Assembly (NCBI RefSeq): GCF_004359215.1
Contig: NC_090627.1
Span: forward strand, 106,671-170,670
DNA length: 64,000 bases
Source: Bremia lactucae
Lineage: Eukaryota; Oomycota; Peronosporomycetes; Peronosporales; Peronosporaceae
Reading direction: 5' to 3'
The translations under genes and the position numbers were made by a program. The notes beneath the pieces were generated by a model. The model made no database searches, was not told the DNA's origin, and worked only from the letters and a program-made list of their open reading frames with translations. Shown here piece by piece: positions 31,854 to 42,989 of this stretch (position 1 is its first letter; every line of letters begins with the position of its first letter).

Positions 31854-33220
31854 TCAATCGCATGGTGAAGGAATATCTAGAGTGTAGACATCACCTTTTA
31901 CTATAAAATTTTTAAACAGACCAATATATCGCGGTGCCAGCTTTGTGGCACCGAGATTCGAAACCGATGCATCTTGTAGTTCAGTAGTCAAAAGTGGTAA
32001 AGAATTACCGACCTTAAATTTTCGGGGTTCTTGCGTCCACGCTGGCAGCGGATGCCTTTTGTTTGTCGACTGCAGAGGCGATAGCGTCGAGCAGAAATCA
32101 CACGTTGAACTGTTGTTGTTGCACGAACGTGTTAGTTGCAGAGGAGTCGAACAGTCGAGCGATCTGCGACGATATAATTTTGGGAACCGCATCGACGTTT
32201 CCGTACATGGCGACGGAATTATCAAGATTGCACGGCATTCCGTAATTGGCTCGGACTCTATACTCGTCGATGGCAGCTGAGATATTCTGGCGCTGAGGTG
32301 CATTGCGATTTGTGCAACATCAAGTGAGCCGTCGAGGTCTTTTTGTGAACACGTCGTCTACACCAATCAATCTGGTTTCTCGCACCCAACAGGCGTAGAG
32401 CTGCTGGCCAATCCAAGAAGAAGAAACGGAACGCGTGGATGGCGCGCGATATTCATGAAGAAGTGTGTCAACCCTGACGAAGCATGGACTGCGTTGTTAA
32501 GCGCAAACTCGGACATTGGGAGGAACGCACCCTATGATGCAAACGATGTAGCGTAGCTGCGCAACGCGTCTTCCAACACGCGATTGACACGCTTAGTCTG
32601 CCCTTCCGTCCCAGGGTGAGCGCCGGTAGACATCATCAGGCGAGTGCCAAGGAGTTCAAACATTCGGGGCTTAAAAGCGGCATTGGAACGAGAAACCCGA
32701 TTCGAAACAATCGTGGCAGACATGCCATGATTTCGGAAGACCATGCCGACGAAGAGAGTCGCTGTCTTCTCCGCTACGATGGACGCAGAAAATTCACCTT
32801 TTTGCAAAATCAGTCGAGAACTACTAAATGCCGGTGCACCCTTGCGCATCGGTGGATATCGGAACCTCCGCGGTGATCTGAAGTGGGAAATGTGGGGCTT
32901 GTGACGACTGAGCCGGTTTCATACGTTGACAAACATCACAAAACAAACCCACTTGCGTAATCACTTGTACTTGTGGCCAATAAAATCCCGAGATAGCGCG
33001 AGGTACGTCTTCTCGCGTCCCAAGTGGGCGGTCGACGCGCTGTCATCATACTCGCGGAGAATACACCCACGAAGATCGTTGTCAATGAATACGACTTAAC
33101 GCGGAGAGTCAAAACGAATGATCTGGTACGTGAGCACGTAGCTATTAAGAGCATAGCGCGTAATGTGTGCGCGAGTTCGCACCGGGAGGGACTGAAGCGC
33201 TTCGTCAGAGGAATTACATC
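31854..33220 (-). pseudogene. Integrase of element D1
   Basis: The C-terminal module (32303-31854) has RYIGLFKNFIVKGDVYTLDI. The core piece 32849-32532 has FVGMVFRNHGMSATIVSNRVS and GTEGQTKRVNRVLED. The second catalytic aspartate (SDRD) is asparagine and the catalytic glutamate (TERV) is lysine, so the enzyme would be dead even if the frame were repaired. The zinc module lies around 32900-33150 in broken frames. Confidence 0.72.
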
Positions 33221-34550
33221 AATACCGGACGATCGGCGAATAGATCTCACTGCAGGAATACGCATTTGGGATGTCAACGGAGAGAGGGTTAACCGCAGAC
33301 ACAGCCATCGCGTTTACGCCGAGCGTGACGCATTCAGCACAGTCATCATCATCCGTCTCTGTGGCGGCGGAAACTGGAGCATTTGCCCGAGGATCTAAAT
33401 CAGGACGTCGCGACAACGCATTAAAAATAATATTTGTCGATCCAGGCTTGTAGTGCACGACAAAGCTGTACTCAGCAAGGAACGACAACCAGCGCGCCAT
33501 GCGTTGGCTGAGTTGCGGCCTCTTTGTCGCAATACGCAGGGACGCGTGATCTGTGTAAATGGCGAATGTCTGCTATCCAAGATAAAAGACTCGAAAATTT
33601 ACGAGCGCAAAAAAAAAAAAAATCGCATTGCAAGCAAATCCTTATCATGGACGGGATAATTGCGTTTGGTAGGTTTCAACTGCCGAGATTGGTAACTTAC
33701 GACACGCTTATTGCCCGCGTCATCGTGCTGCATCAGCACGATGACAATTGCAAAGTCACACGCATCACATACGACATGAAATGACGTGTTGTGATTCGGC
33801 AGCGCTAACACGGGCGCTGTCGAGTGCTTCGTCTTCATTATGTCAAATCTATCCTGATGCTCCTGACGCCACGCTTACGTGGGGTTCTTCTTCAATAGCT
33901 GTAACAACGGATGAATCTCTGCCGAATAGTTCCTAGCATTGATATAGGTAGTTGGGCCATACCCAAGCATTGCCTTAGATGTTTTTAGTCCTTTGGAGCC
34001 GGCCATGAGCAAATGAACAAAGCCTTTTTCGAATCAGCGCAAATACCCTTAGCGCTCATGTAACTGCCCAACACCGGAAAATCTGGGGCGCAGAATATGT
34101 ATTCCTTTAAATTTGCGTACAATTATACTGACGCATCGCCTCAAATTTTTTGAGAAGGTGACCGAGATGCATGTCCATATCTGTCGCGCCATCAGATGCG
34201 TGACTATGCACGAAGATAGCATCAAACTGTCTCGGCGCAAAGTCGCGAAATGACCGGAGCACGTATAAATCATGCGGCTTAAAAGTAGCAGGGGTATTCT
34301 TGAACCCCTGTGGCCAGACAAGCTACGCCAAAGCATGCCGCTTGGCGTGCTGACGGCGATGAGTGGGACATCTTCAAATCGCATAAGAATCTGATATGTT
34401 CCGTCAAGTACAAAGACGAGGACATCGTGCCGCCTGACACGTTATCTAAGACCATGTCCTTCCGAGGGATTAGTGACTGCGCCGGGATAGTCGCATGAAT
34501 TAGTTTGCTTAAAGCATAAACGATGCGCCATCCCCCGTCGCCTTCTTTAC
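33219..34550 (-). pseudogene. Reverse transcriptase-RNase H of element D1
   Basis: RNase H pieces: 33838-33599 (VVCDACDFAIVIVLMQHDD, PTKRNYPVHDKDLLAM) and 33500-33219 (FLAEYSFVVHYKPGSTN, NALSRRPD). RT piece 34384-34049 includes VSTPSGMLW. The catalytic box near 34229-34218 reads QFDA in place of YFDD. A run of 14 A at about 33609 shifts the frame in RNase H. Confidence 0.75.
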
Positions 34551-35240
34551 ACAGAATGTGGGACTGAAAAAGGGAGACGTGCTCTAGCGCACATGACCAG
34601 CGGCGCGACGCCCTTCAAAGGAGGCATCAGTAGCTTCAACCTGGTCACGAGGAAGCGACCACTGTCATGTGACGCATTATTCTGGAAAGGGGTACATGTT
34701 CGATATGTGTCGCACGCTTGTATCAGCAGGAAGAACTGCAGAAATTTTGTCACGACAAACGCGCGCGCAAGCGCGAGGACCGGATATTTCAGCGCAGCAA
34801 GTTCTTCCCAGGATTGCACCGTGAAGCGCTCTTCGTATACGAGCTTAAGTTCCGTCACGTTGGAGCGCTCATGGCTGCTAAGCGCTGAGTCTTGAATGAC
34901 TCGCGCACGTTGCCCACAGTGACGACGCAATCCAGGGACAATAACCGGATGAACGACTTGTTGTACGGAAGCCACAACTTCCGCGAAGGTCGCCGGTAGC
35001 CTCTGCTTCGACGTGGTGTCCGCAACGGGAACTGAGACGGAAGCCGCCGCTCACATGGGAGCCACGCTTGCTCGTGACGCACGAAAAGCCGCTGCTTTCG
35101 TGTTGTTGTAGAAGATCGCACGCGCATGGAACGCCGCTGCCCGAATCAATAAGGTAGCATCAGCGAACGTTGTCGGTGCGTGCGTTTGCCGTCCGCATAC
35201 ATGACGATCAGCTCCCCTGAAGACTCGCGGACATGCAACC
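34551..35240 (-). pseudogene. Protease-linker region of element D1
   Basis: Lies between the zinc-knuckle end of gag and RT. A 142-residue open stretch (34975-34547) shows no clear protease motif, though its position matches the protease/RT linker of the other families. I did not find a convincing D-S/T-G active site; it may be in a broken frame. Confidence 0.45.
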
Positions 35241-35244
35241 GCGA

Positions 35245-36458
35245 CTAGAGAACCGATAAGCTGTCAGCGCTGACAAAATTGTTCATCGCGCTTGAATCCC
35301 GCAAAGCGCGAAGTGGGCGAACACTAAGCACGATCAATCGCGGATAATTGCTGGACGTAGTGGCATTCAGCTGTGCATAGTGCATAGCGGCGTGCCCCCA
35401 CTGTAGCAAGGCTTCTCCGCCCCCAGTAGGACGCCCGCTCCTACTGGTTGCCATCATTTTGTTTTATCAGCGACGCTGACAGACACGTCTGAAGTAGCGA
35501 CAGCGAGGACTGGTGCGGGAGCGCGGCAAACAGCCGCGTGGTGACCAAGTTTACGACAGTGGAAACAAACCTGCTGTTCCAACGCTACAGGTCTTCGAAA
35601 AGCATGACCTGGAGCACTCCGAGAATAGGTGGCTTGCTCGATCATGTCCATTTTCATGGCTGAGAGTCTTGATTAGTAGGTGAAGGAGGAAAATATTCCA
35701 TGCGCGAATCCACAACGCTGAAGTTTTCGCGCAACGCAATCGCGAACGCCTCTTCAAGTGAAGACGGGGGCTTCCACGTCAAATTAAAGCCATGACCCCC
35801 AGCGTTCATTACCGTGACGATCACATGGTTTTGCGTCACTGTTTCAATCGGATTGGTGATGATGGAGGACTCTAGGTATATATATATGGACTATATCCAG
35901 CGAGCCCGATATATATATATATATATATATCGGGCTCGCTGGATATAGTCCAGCATCGACTGGTGGCCCTGATTCAAAGCCAGAAAAGCTGAACGATGCT
36001 GATGCTCATCCTGCGGAGGCTCAAACGCCAGCTAGTCGTTCGTGAGGGCCCTCATGTCCGCAAAACATACCGGATTGGCCACGTGCTTGCCCAGCGCCCA
36101 CTCCTTCGCCTTACCTGTTAGTTTGGACAAGAGGAAGTGGGGGCGTAAAAATTCCGACTTGAGCTGGCGGGATTGATCAGCGATGTCCACCTCGCACAAC
36201 TACTGATTGAGCGCGAGGCACTTAAGGCCCTCGCCACTATACCACGAGATGTCGAGTTCGACAAAGTTAGAAACCATAGCAACCGCAAGAGTTGAAGATC
36301 GCCGACTCATATCGACGAGTTTATGGCTGACGAAGTCTGGGATGGCTAAACGCTGTAGCCGCTCAGTCGTATCCTTGAGCATGGTGACTGCGGTAAATAT
36401 ACCGGCCATATCTGCAAGACGACGCAGAGCTTTCCACTCGAAGGGGGTCAGATGCTAA
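35245..36458 (-). pseudogene. gag of element D1, with palindrome insertion
   Basis: Pieces from the N-terminus: 36409-36200 (LVDMSRRSSTLAVAMVSNFV), 35839-35654 (WKPPSSLEEAFAIALRENF) and 35657-35454. The last has an intact zinc knuckle CFHCRKLGHHAAVC (CX2CX4HX4C). A 66-bp palindrome at 35887-35952 interrupts the frame between the first two pieces. Confidence 0.72.
35887..35952. repeat. 66-bp perfect palindrome with (AT)11 centre
   Basis: Arms TGGACTATATCCAGCGAGCC / GGCTCGCTGGATATAGTCCA flank CG-(AT)11-CG; every base pairs. One arm continues into gag coding sequence; the other ends in a further TATATATATA stretch. It could form a cruciform or RNA hairpin. Confidence 0.9.
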
Positions 36459-36504
36459 AATAATTATGGTTCAACGTTCCCCCATCAGGCCCTGATAGGC
36501 AGAG

Positions 36505-36720
36505 CGCTTGAAGTGCTACCAAATGTTACGGGGTAGGAGCCTGTAACATTAGCTCACTTGAAATGACTTACGAGGGAGCACAGGGGGCCACGTAAATTCA
36601 GAACTGAACACGTAATATCCACTATCTTGGGTACAGCGTATACCTACTTATTAATATATGAACTTAGCGAAGTCCTTTATGTAAAGGCTTGCTAGATCGC
36701 ACCTAGAAGGATGTGTGACA
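36505..36720 (-). repeat. 5' LTR and primer site of element D1
   Basis: LTR 36524-36720 (197 bp) reads TGTCACACATCC...CCCGTAACA on the minus strand. The primer site TGGTAGCACTTCAAGCG follows inward at 36521-36505, sharing TGGTAGCACT with families A-C. Confidence 0.8.
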
Positions 36721-39700
36721 GTTTGCTCCAGTATACGAAAAGAATTCAAATATGGTTGAAGCAATCTATCGAAAGACACTGGTAGGGTGCGCAGCTTTCG
36801 CGGAAGCTAAGTGCTTGCGCTAGGCCTTTGTTGGCCACGACCGAAAATGATCAGATAAAGCGCGGACGCAATTTGATTTGGAGGCCGCAGACAGTACATT
36901 TGCAGGTAGGTCCATAGCAATGAGTAAGATTCGTTCACTTGCCACATAACAAAAAATGCAGCTTCTGCCTTTAGCATCCGCTTAATGCATTACTTTATCA
37001 TGACTATCAGCCATTACACCACGCATTTATCGTTAGACATTTACTCGCGTTGCAAGGAATTTGTTAATCTGTTTTCTAGCAATGGCACAGCTCAGATCAG
37101 CTAACCAACTGACAACGTCTCCTTACTAATCCCTACACCACTTCGTAACAGCGTTGATAGAGCACGCGGGTGGTGTGATGCCGTTCATAATATTAGTAAA
37201 TATAAAATATTTTAACATATCATGATTAATTAAATTACTTTCTAATAAGTAAAATACTTTTTGAATCTGAAATTGTTTAATTAAAAATATATAAAATAAT
37301 ATATTTTATCTACATACAATATAAAATGATAGAAAATAAATAACGGAAAGGTGAAAAAGAACTTTTGAGTTTAAAATAATTCTGAAACTTATTGTTAATA
37401 ATCAATTGGAACTTTTTTAAAAAGTAACTCCCGATTTATGTCATATCTATCTTTATTTACGTTCTCTGAAAATATAAAAAAATTAAAATTTAATTTAACA
37501 TAGAGTTAAGTATAGAAAGCAGATGTATGAACAGCCTCATTAAAGTAACTCAACAGCACAAATCATTGAGCTTCAATGCTTTAAAAGTTTGGCGCCCAGA
37601 TTGTGCAAAACACCTCGAATGACATAAGAAATCTTAAAAGATATCAGCTTATTTTGACCATCGGTCTGCGGATAATCTGCTGTTGGCGGGTCCGAAATGG
37701 TTCCTAGCACCGATGATCCGCTCACAAGATTAACTTGTGAGCTAAGGATCTTTATTAGAGACTGCTCAAGCGGTCAGCAACCTGTTTTGCCATCCAATCT
37801 TTCGGCAGACTAACCACAATATCCATACTGATGGACTTATAACACCAAGGTGACAAGTGGCGCAGACGCATGTGCCGAGTGTTTAGTCTATTGGCACGTA
37901 TCACATGTTCGTACACAGGTAAAAAGTTATTTATTAAAATTCAAGCCACCAATACCTCTGGTAATTTAAGTCGTAGGTCTTCTCTCGACCGCGATGACCA
38001 CTCAAAACTCTATCATGTGTCATAGAGAATTCGATACTTCAATTCCGCATTGGGAGGAACCACGATGTGTTGAGAGTCCGCGGCATACAACAGCCTAAAT
38101 TGTCGTTGTCGATAGAGTATTGATTTAACACCACATCAATCGTGCCGACAATATATGTTTAATTTTTAGATCATCGCTACTCCGTGCCCGTAGCAAAGCT
38201 AAACACTGCGCATCCTATAAATTAGACGCACAAATTAAATTAGAGACTGGCGACAAAAGCGTCGTAATGTATGCATGCTCATAAACTAACCAATTTGGCA
38301 TGGAAGCAGCCGAAGTGTTTAGCTGGCTCATTTCATAGTTTCACTCAAAATTCATTTTGCTAAGAATGAAAGCTAACGGCCACTCCTTTGCAAGAGGTAA
38401 GGTAACTAAGTCTAGGTGTGAAAAGATGCATTATTTGTATAGTTTACAAAAGGCTTAGAGCCGAACAGACGAATTTTGATCCGAATATGAATATACTTCA
38501 TAGTAAGTAACCCTTTATCATAAAATAGCTACCCAGACTTGAGCGCAATGACGCATTTCGGCCCATACCCATCTATTTGTAACAAAGCACTGCCTATGGC
38601 GAAGTCATACATGCCTTAGACGACACTGAGAGGCCGATCAGGATCAGGCAAGGCCAACATCGGGGTGTTTAAACGACTATCTTTTACCGCTTTGTAAGCG
38701 TCATTTTAAGCTATAATGCAGCACCAATCCGCTTCCTTCTTAAAGGAATTGAAAACTGGCCGAGCCATATCAGCGAAGTTTCCGCAAAAGTAGCTAATAA
38801 GGCCAAAATTAATCAAGTAAGTCCTTTGAACCGAACGAATCAATCAATCCACTATGAATTTTACCTTAGCAAGATCCGCTCAAAGGTCTCGCTTCTCAAT
38901 GAAGCACCCAAAAAGGGGAATCTCTTTCGCCAAAGGTGCGATTGGATGCGTCAGCACGCAACACATTGTGCACGTGCACTCGAGCACAACTCGTGAATGG
39001 TCTGTGAGCTTACCTACACATGATCGACCAAAATCTGCACAAACACTTCTGCCGCCAAATTATCTATGTTGCATTGCCTCTATGAGGCTATATTGCTTCA
39101 CCCAAACACATATCCGGGCATCGGAAAGCCCTAAGGGCATAGCTAGCCTCCTCTAAAGCATTTTGCTTGGGGTAGCTCACCGCGGTATGCCAAGTATCGC
39201 TAGCCTGCATGATAATAGCCATCAACAAAGACGAGCGCGCTGTACTTATACATCCCACCATAATTTTTGACGACCACACTTTCCAAGATTGGAGTCTGTG
39301 CCGGTAATTTGACTCATTGTAGCGCCAATCACCGCTGCGCTTCTTGACACAAATTGTCAGTGAAGAATCGAGATACTTACTTTCTTGCACCATTGCAGCC
39401 GCGTGCTTTGTGAGAAACCAATATTATGAATAGTGGTTTGTGAATAACGAGGCAAAGAAATTAAACGTTATGTTTCCACAAGAGTGGGCTGGTAACTGTT
39501 GACAAAACATAGACGCAGGCTTGACCTGACCTCGACATATAAATCAGCAATTTATTCTTTAATTTTATATGTTCGACTTAATGTTGATTTATCAACAGCG
39601 ATCCCGTGGGAGATTGTCGGTGACGTGCCGACAATTACATAGGCAAAGGCCACTGCCGGAATACGCAGTTTGTGACGCCAGGTGCCAATTCAATACCATG

Positions 39701-40250
39701 ACGTACACCTCTATAAGTAGGAAAATCGACGGTCAATTCTGATACACGACGTCATACAATTCATTAACTATTGGAAGAACAGTTTGAAATGATATGTAAG
39801 GATCGATTATACACTACGCGCGATAAGCGCAATAAGATCCGCTTTTGTGTCGTCAAGAGTGGCTTCATTTAGAATCAATGATGAGTTGAATTAGACATCA
39901 ATTCGATTAACCACCAATATCATACTGATAGCTAGACTTCGAGGCTTAACCAAACTGGGTCATAAATATTCGTCTGGCCCTTTAAGAGCATGTAGCAAAG
40001 GGATATCTTCAAGGCTTTAGTCACCCTCAAGCTACCAGTCACTCCATTGAGGAGTGTACATCCGTTTGCTGGTATCACTCCGGGACATAGCAGACGCTTT
40101 GCGTCTCGCAGTAGCTATCTGATGTCCCAGCCGTCTCTGTGCCGAGGCCTCATAAAGGTCGGAATTTACGTGTTCTCAAAGTTGTATATTTTCAACTTTA
40201 TCTTGCTATGCGACAGCCGCTGTCATTACCGACATTCAGTGAGATGCTTA
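36721..40250 (-). mobile_element. Element C3, decayed pol (minus strand)
   Basis: Strongly diverged family C sequence. The integrase C-terminus is near 36830-37130 (TTGGCCACGACCGAAAATG region aligning with 11630 and 52000), integrase core 37540-37900, RNase H 38350-38700, RT 38750-39400 and linker 39400-40250. Nothing is translatable beyond about 100 residues (39393-39088, KRSGDWRYNESNYRHRL, remnant of RT fingers). The LTRs are gone. Together with 29617-30026 it is the older element into which D1 inserted. Confidence 0.7.
37185..37505. other. AT-rich insertion in C3 integrase
   Basis: About 320 bp of very AT-rich sequence (many A/T homopolymers, no ORF) between two parts of integrase that are adjacent in C1 (about 11960-12010). 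Origin unknown. It could be an organelle-derived insertion, a small non-autonomous element or filler. Confidence 0.5.
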
Positions 40251-40428
40251 TGAAGACGCCATCACCCAGTGAATGTCGTTTGTGGTGATACCAAATGAGT
40301 AGTAGGGCGATATTAGAAAGGAGCAATAGCGGCTCTCTAATATAATTTAATGGGTGTGACAATATCAACACGAGGCAGTCCAATGATTTCATCCCAAAAA
40401 AATATTTCATGTTGTCATTTATATGTAG
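40251..40428. other. Short spacer before B3
   Basis: No feature recognised; mixed sequence between decayed C3 and the B3 LTR. Confidence 0.3.
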
Positions 40429-40862
40429 TGTAAAAGGGTGTATCGTTACATGAACTAACACTGAAAGGTTGTTAATTAATATATTATCTAAAGGCAGGAA
40501 ATATTTGGAGAATATTACTTTACGTAGTAATATTCAAAAATCTGATCAATTGGTAGATATTGGCCATTATATCTACTTGCTCCGCGGTCCAATCAGCGCT
40601 GGGCGCGCGGAAAGAGAGAGAGGCAGATAAAATTTATTTACATGTTTGTATTTGTTTATAATTAAACAGATTAAAAGATGGAAGCAGCAGAACTTAATTA
40701 TATTAAATATAGTTTTTATTTAACCTTTTTAATGCAAGTGTTTTGAAGAGTCTTCCTCTGCACGTACTAGTGCACGTGAAGTGACATGATGCACCACTCG
40801 AACTGAAGCAGTGCGAAGTGGACTTATACTGAAGCAGTACAAGTCGGCAGTGCCCCGTTACA
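40429..40862 (+). repeat. 5' LTR of element B3
   Basis: 434 bp, TGTAAAAGGG...CCCCGTTACA. The primer site after it is mutated (CTTGTAGCACTTTG). Confidence 0.88.
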
Positions 40863-40994
40863 GCTTGTAGCACTTTGCAGTCCATTCAAGGACCACAATT
40901 CTATCATATAACATGGACATATTAGAAGATAATTCAAATGCGCACCACGTTTTGCGTGATTGCTACTGACATAGAAAGAACTGCGGTCTCACGA

Positions 40995-42035
40995 ATGAGT
41001 TCGACCGTAAGTAATGATGCCATCGAGGCCATGCTGTCCGGTTTGGACAGAGATGCCCTCCATTCAGCAATCGCTAAGATTGATACAACATGAACTTGAC
41101 GAGGCGAAGGAAATAATCAGCAAGGCTCTCAACAGGCAGAACGGTTGAGGTTACAACGGGTACAGACCCCTGCACCTGGTATGACGCACGCGCGTCGTCT
41201 TGAAACCTTAAAGATTGACATCTCTAAGTATAGAGCAGTAGAACAAGAATCCGTCTTAAGGTGGTGTGTCGAGTTCGACAATGCCATAAGGGATCGTCAC
41301 ATCGTCGACGAGCACATGCAAGTCGCATTTGCTCAATTAAATTTGGCAGGGCGTGCCAAAACATGGGCATTAGGCCTTAAGTTGCGCAAACCATTTGTCT
41401 TTGGATCGCTTGAGGCTTTTAAAGCCCAGCTCAAACAGACGTTTGAACCGCCTAGGGCCGAGTTCAGAGCTCGATCAGAGTTTCTGAAGCTCAAGAATGG
41501 CAAACATGATGTTCACGCTTATGCTTAGCACATGCGACTATTAGCGAGATGTATCAAAAATAACCCAGTCCATGAACACACGTTGATTACGGTGCTCATG
41601 CAAGGTCTTACGGATGGTCTCGTAATGACCCACCTATTCCGCTTGGAAATGGATACGCTTGAAGAAGCAATATCCGTTGTGGAACAGGAGGACTTTAGCT
41701 TGAGACAGACTCAAGCTAGTTCGTCATCGTATTGTCCTCCAAGACGATACGAGCTTAGAGGTCCAGAACCTATGAACCTCTCTTACGTCAAAAGCGTGAA
41801 ACCTCGCTTTTCGAACAATAAGCGATTGCAGAAATGCAATCGCTGTCAAAAGTTAAGACACTACGCTCATGAGTGCAGTGCCTTACGCCCAGTACCGAGA
41901 GGTACTGAACGTAATTATGGACCGAATGCTAAAAAGGGCAACGGACGCGGGTCCGACGTTGTTGCGAACAATGCAACAGGGAGGTGGACCGCCAAAAAGA
42001 CGGTCGGGGTCAGTAGGGACGCAACGCCCTACTGA
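40995..42035 (+). pseudogene. gag of element B3, best-preserved family copy
   Basis: Starts ATG 40995, with a frame break near 41110. It is then open from 41145 to 42035 except for one in-frame TAG at 41526-41528 between HAYA and HMRLL (Q in the relatives). Core blocks: KTWALGLKLRKPFVFGSLEA, FKAQLKQTFEPPRAEF, TLITVLMQGLTDGL. The zinc knuckle CNRCQKLRHYAHEC keeps all four ligands, with arginine for the conserved glycine. Confidence 0.8.
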
Positions 42036-42960
42036 TCCAGCAACCTCAAGAGAATTTGCAAATCTCTTGACTAAAGTTGCTCCAGACACACAATCATTAT
42101 GTGTCTCTGCACCTGGCGATGAAATATCCCTCATCGCCTTGAAATTAAAAATGACAAATAATTTGTCGTTTAGAGCCCTAGGGATGTGGAGCGTCAAATA
42201 ACTTTATTCGTCAAAGAAGCAAGAGGGTCGTTGGCTCAAGTATGTTGAGCACGACATCCCATTAACGTGGATGACGGTGCGTCGTGCGACAGGCACATCG
42301 ATAACAGTGATGAAACGCGTAGTAAAATTTCACTCCACGTTAAACGATTAACAATACGATGATGATTTCATCGTACTGGATTTAGATGACAAGTTTGATG
42401 TCATCCTAAATTTACCTTGGCTAGAAATATGAGCCAAGAATCAGCTGGCAGCATCGATTTGTAAAAATGCCTGCCACTTGCTCATCAGATGGCCATCTGA
42501 TGAAAGTCTTTGAGCGTCCAAAAGCGTGTGGATGTATAACGAGTAAGTGCGATGGCCTCGCTTGTGATATGGTCGTTAGTTCGACTGCACAAGATGACAG
42601 TGTGATTACTAATCACCCTGTGAAGTCAGCTGCCGGCGGCTGTGCGAAGGCAAAGGCAGCGCAGAATATCCATCACTCGAAGAAGTCGAGTGGATTGAGA
42701 CATGAATGTACGCCTAGCGGGCGACATTCAAGGGATATACCGGTTGCCCCAAACGGACAACACGATGATCCTAGGTTGAGTAGAGAGTCGACCGTAGAGG
42801 ACCCGACTGTGATTGCGCAAGCACACTTGGAAGACGTTGAAGGAAAAGGTCCCCACGTAATTGAGAGAAATCTCCTCAAATAGGTAATGTTGAAGCAACT
42901 AGACTTCAAGATCCCGATGGATTAATCCCTCGGCAGCCCGGGGATAGATCCCAGGAAGAA
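42036..42960 (+). pseudogene. Protease region of element B3
   Basis: The active-site segment near 42170-42200 is lost to a small deletion (FRALG then a frame change to CGASNNF). The second block DLDDKFDVILNLPWL (about 42380-42420) and the linker (42467-42883, CGCITSKCDGLACDMVV) remain. From 42599 the sequence is repeated inverted at 48676-47674. Confidence 0.7.
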
Positions 42961-42989
42961 ACCGAAACATTAAATGTCTTGGTTAATAA

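Larger units (their letters stand above)
30027..36720 (-). mobile_element. Ty3/gypsy element D1, both LTRs
   Basis: Minus-strand element with short LTRs: 5' LTR 36524-36720, 3' LTR 30027-30229. Order from the right is primer site, gag, protease, RT, RNase H, integrase, then a plus-strand accessory ORF. It sits between the two halves of C3. Catalytic residues in RT and integrase are lost, and the LTRs differ clearly, so it is old. No obvious target-site duplication was found. Confidence 0.82.

Noticed and set aside
33608..33622. Run of A at 33609 as a possible LINE or poly(A) tail
   Set aside because: It lies inside RNase H of D1 with coding sequence on both sides; more likely a homopolymer expansion.
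30027..36725. Target-site duplication around D1
   Set aside because: The 5 bp on the left (TGTGA) and right (GTTTG) do not match; no duplication can be claimed.
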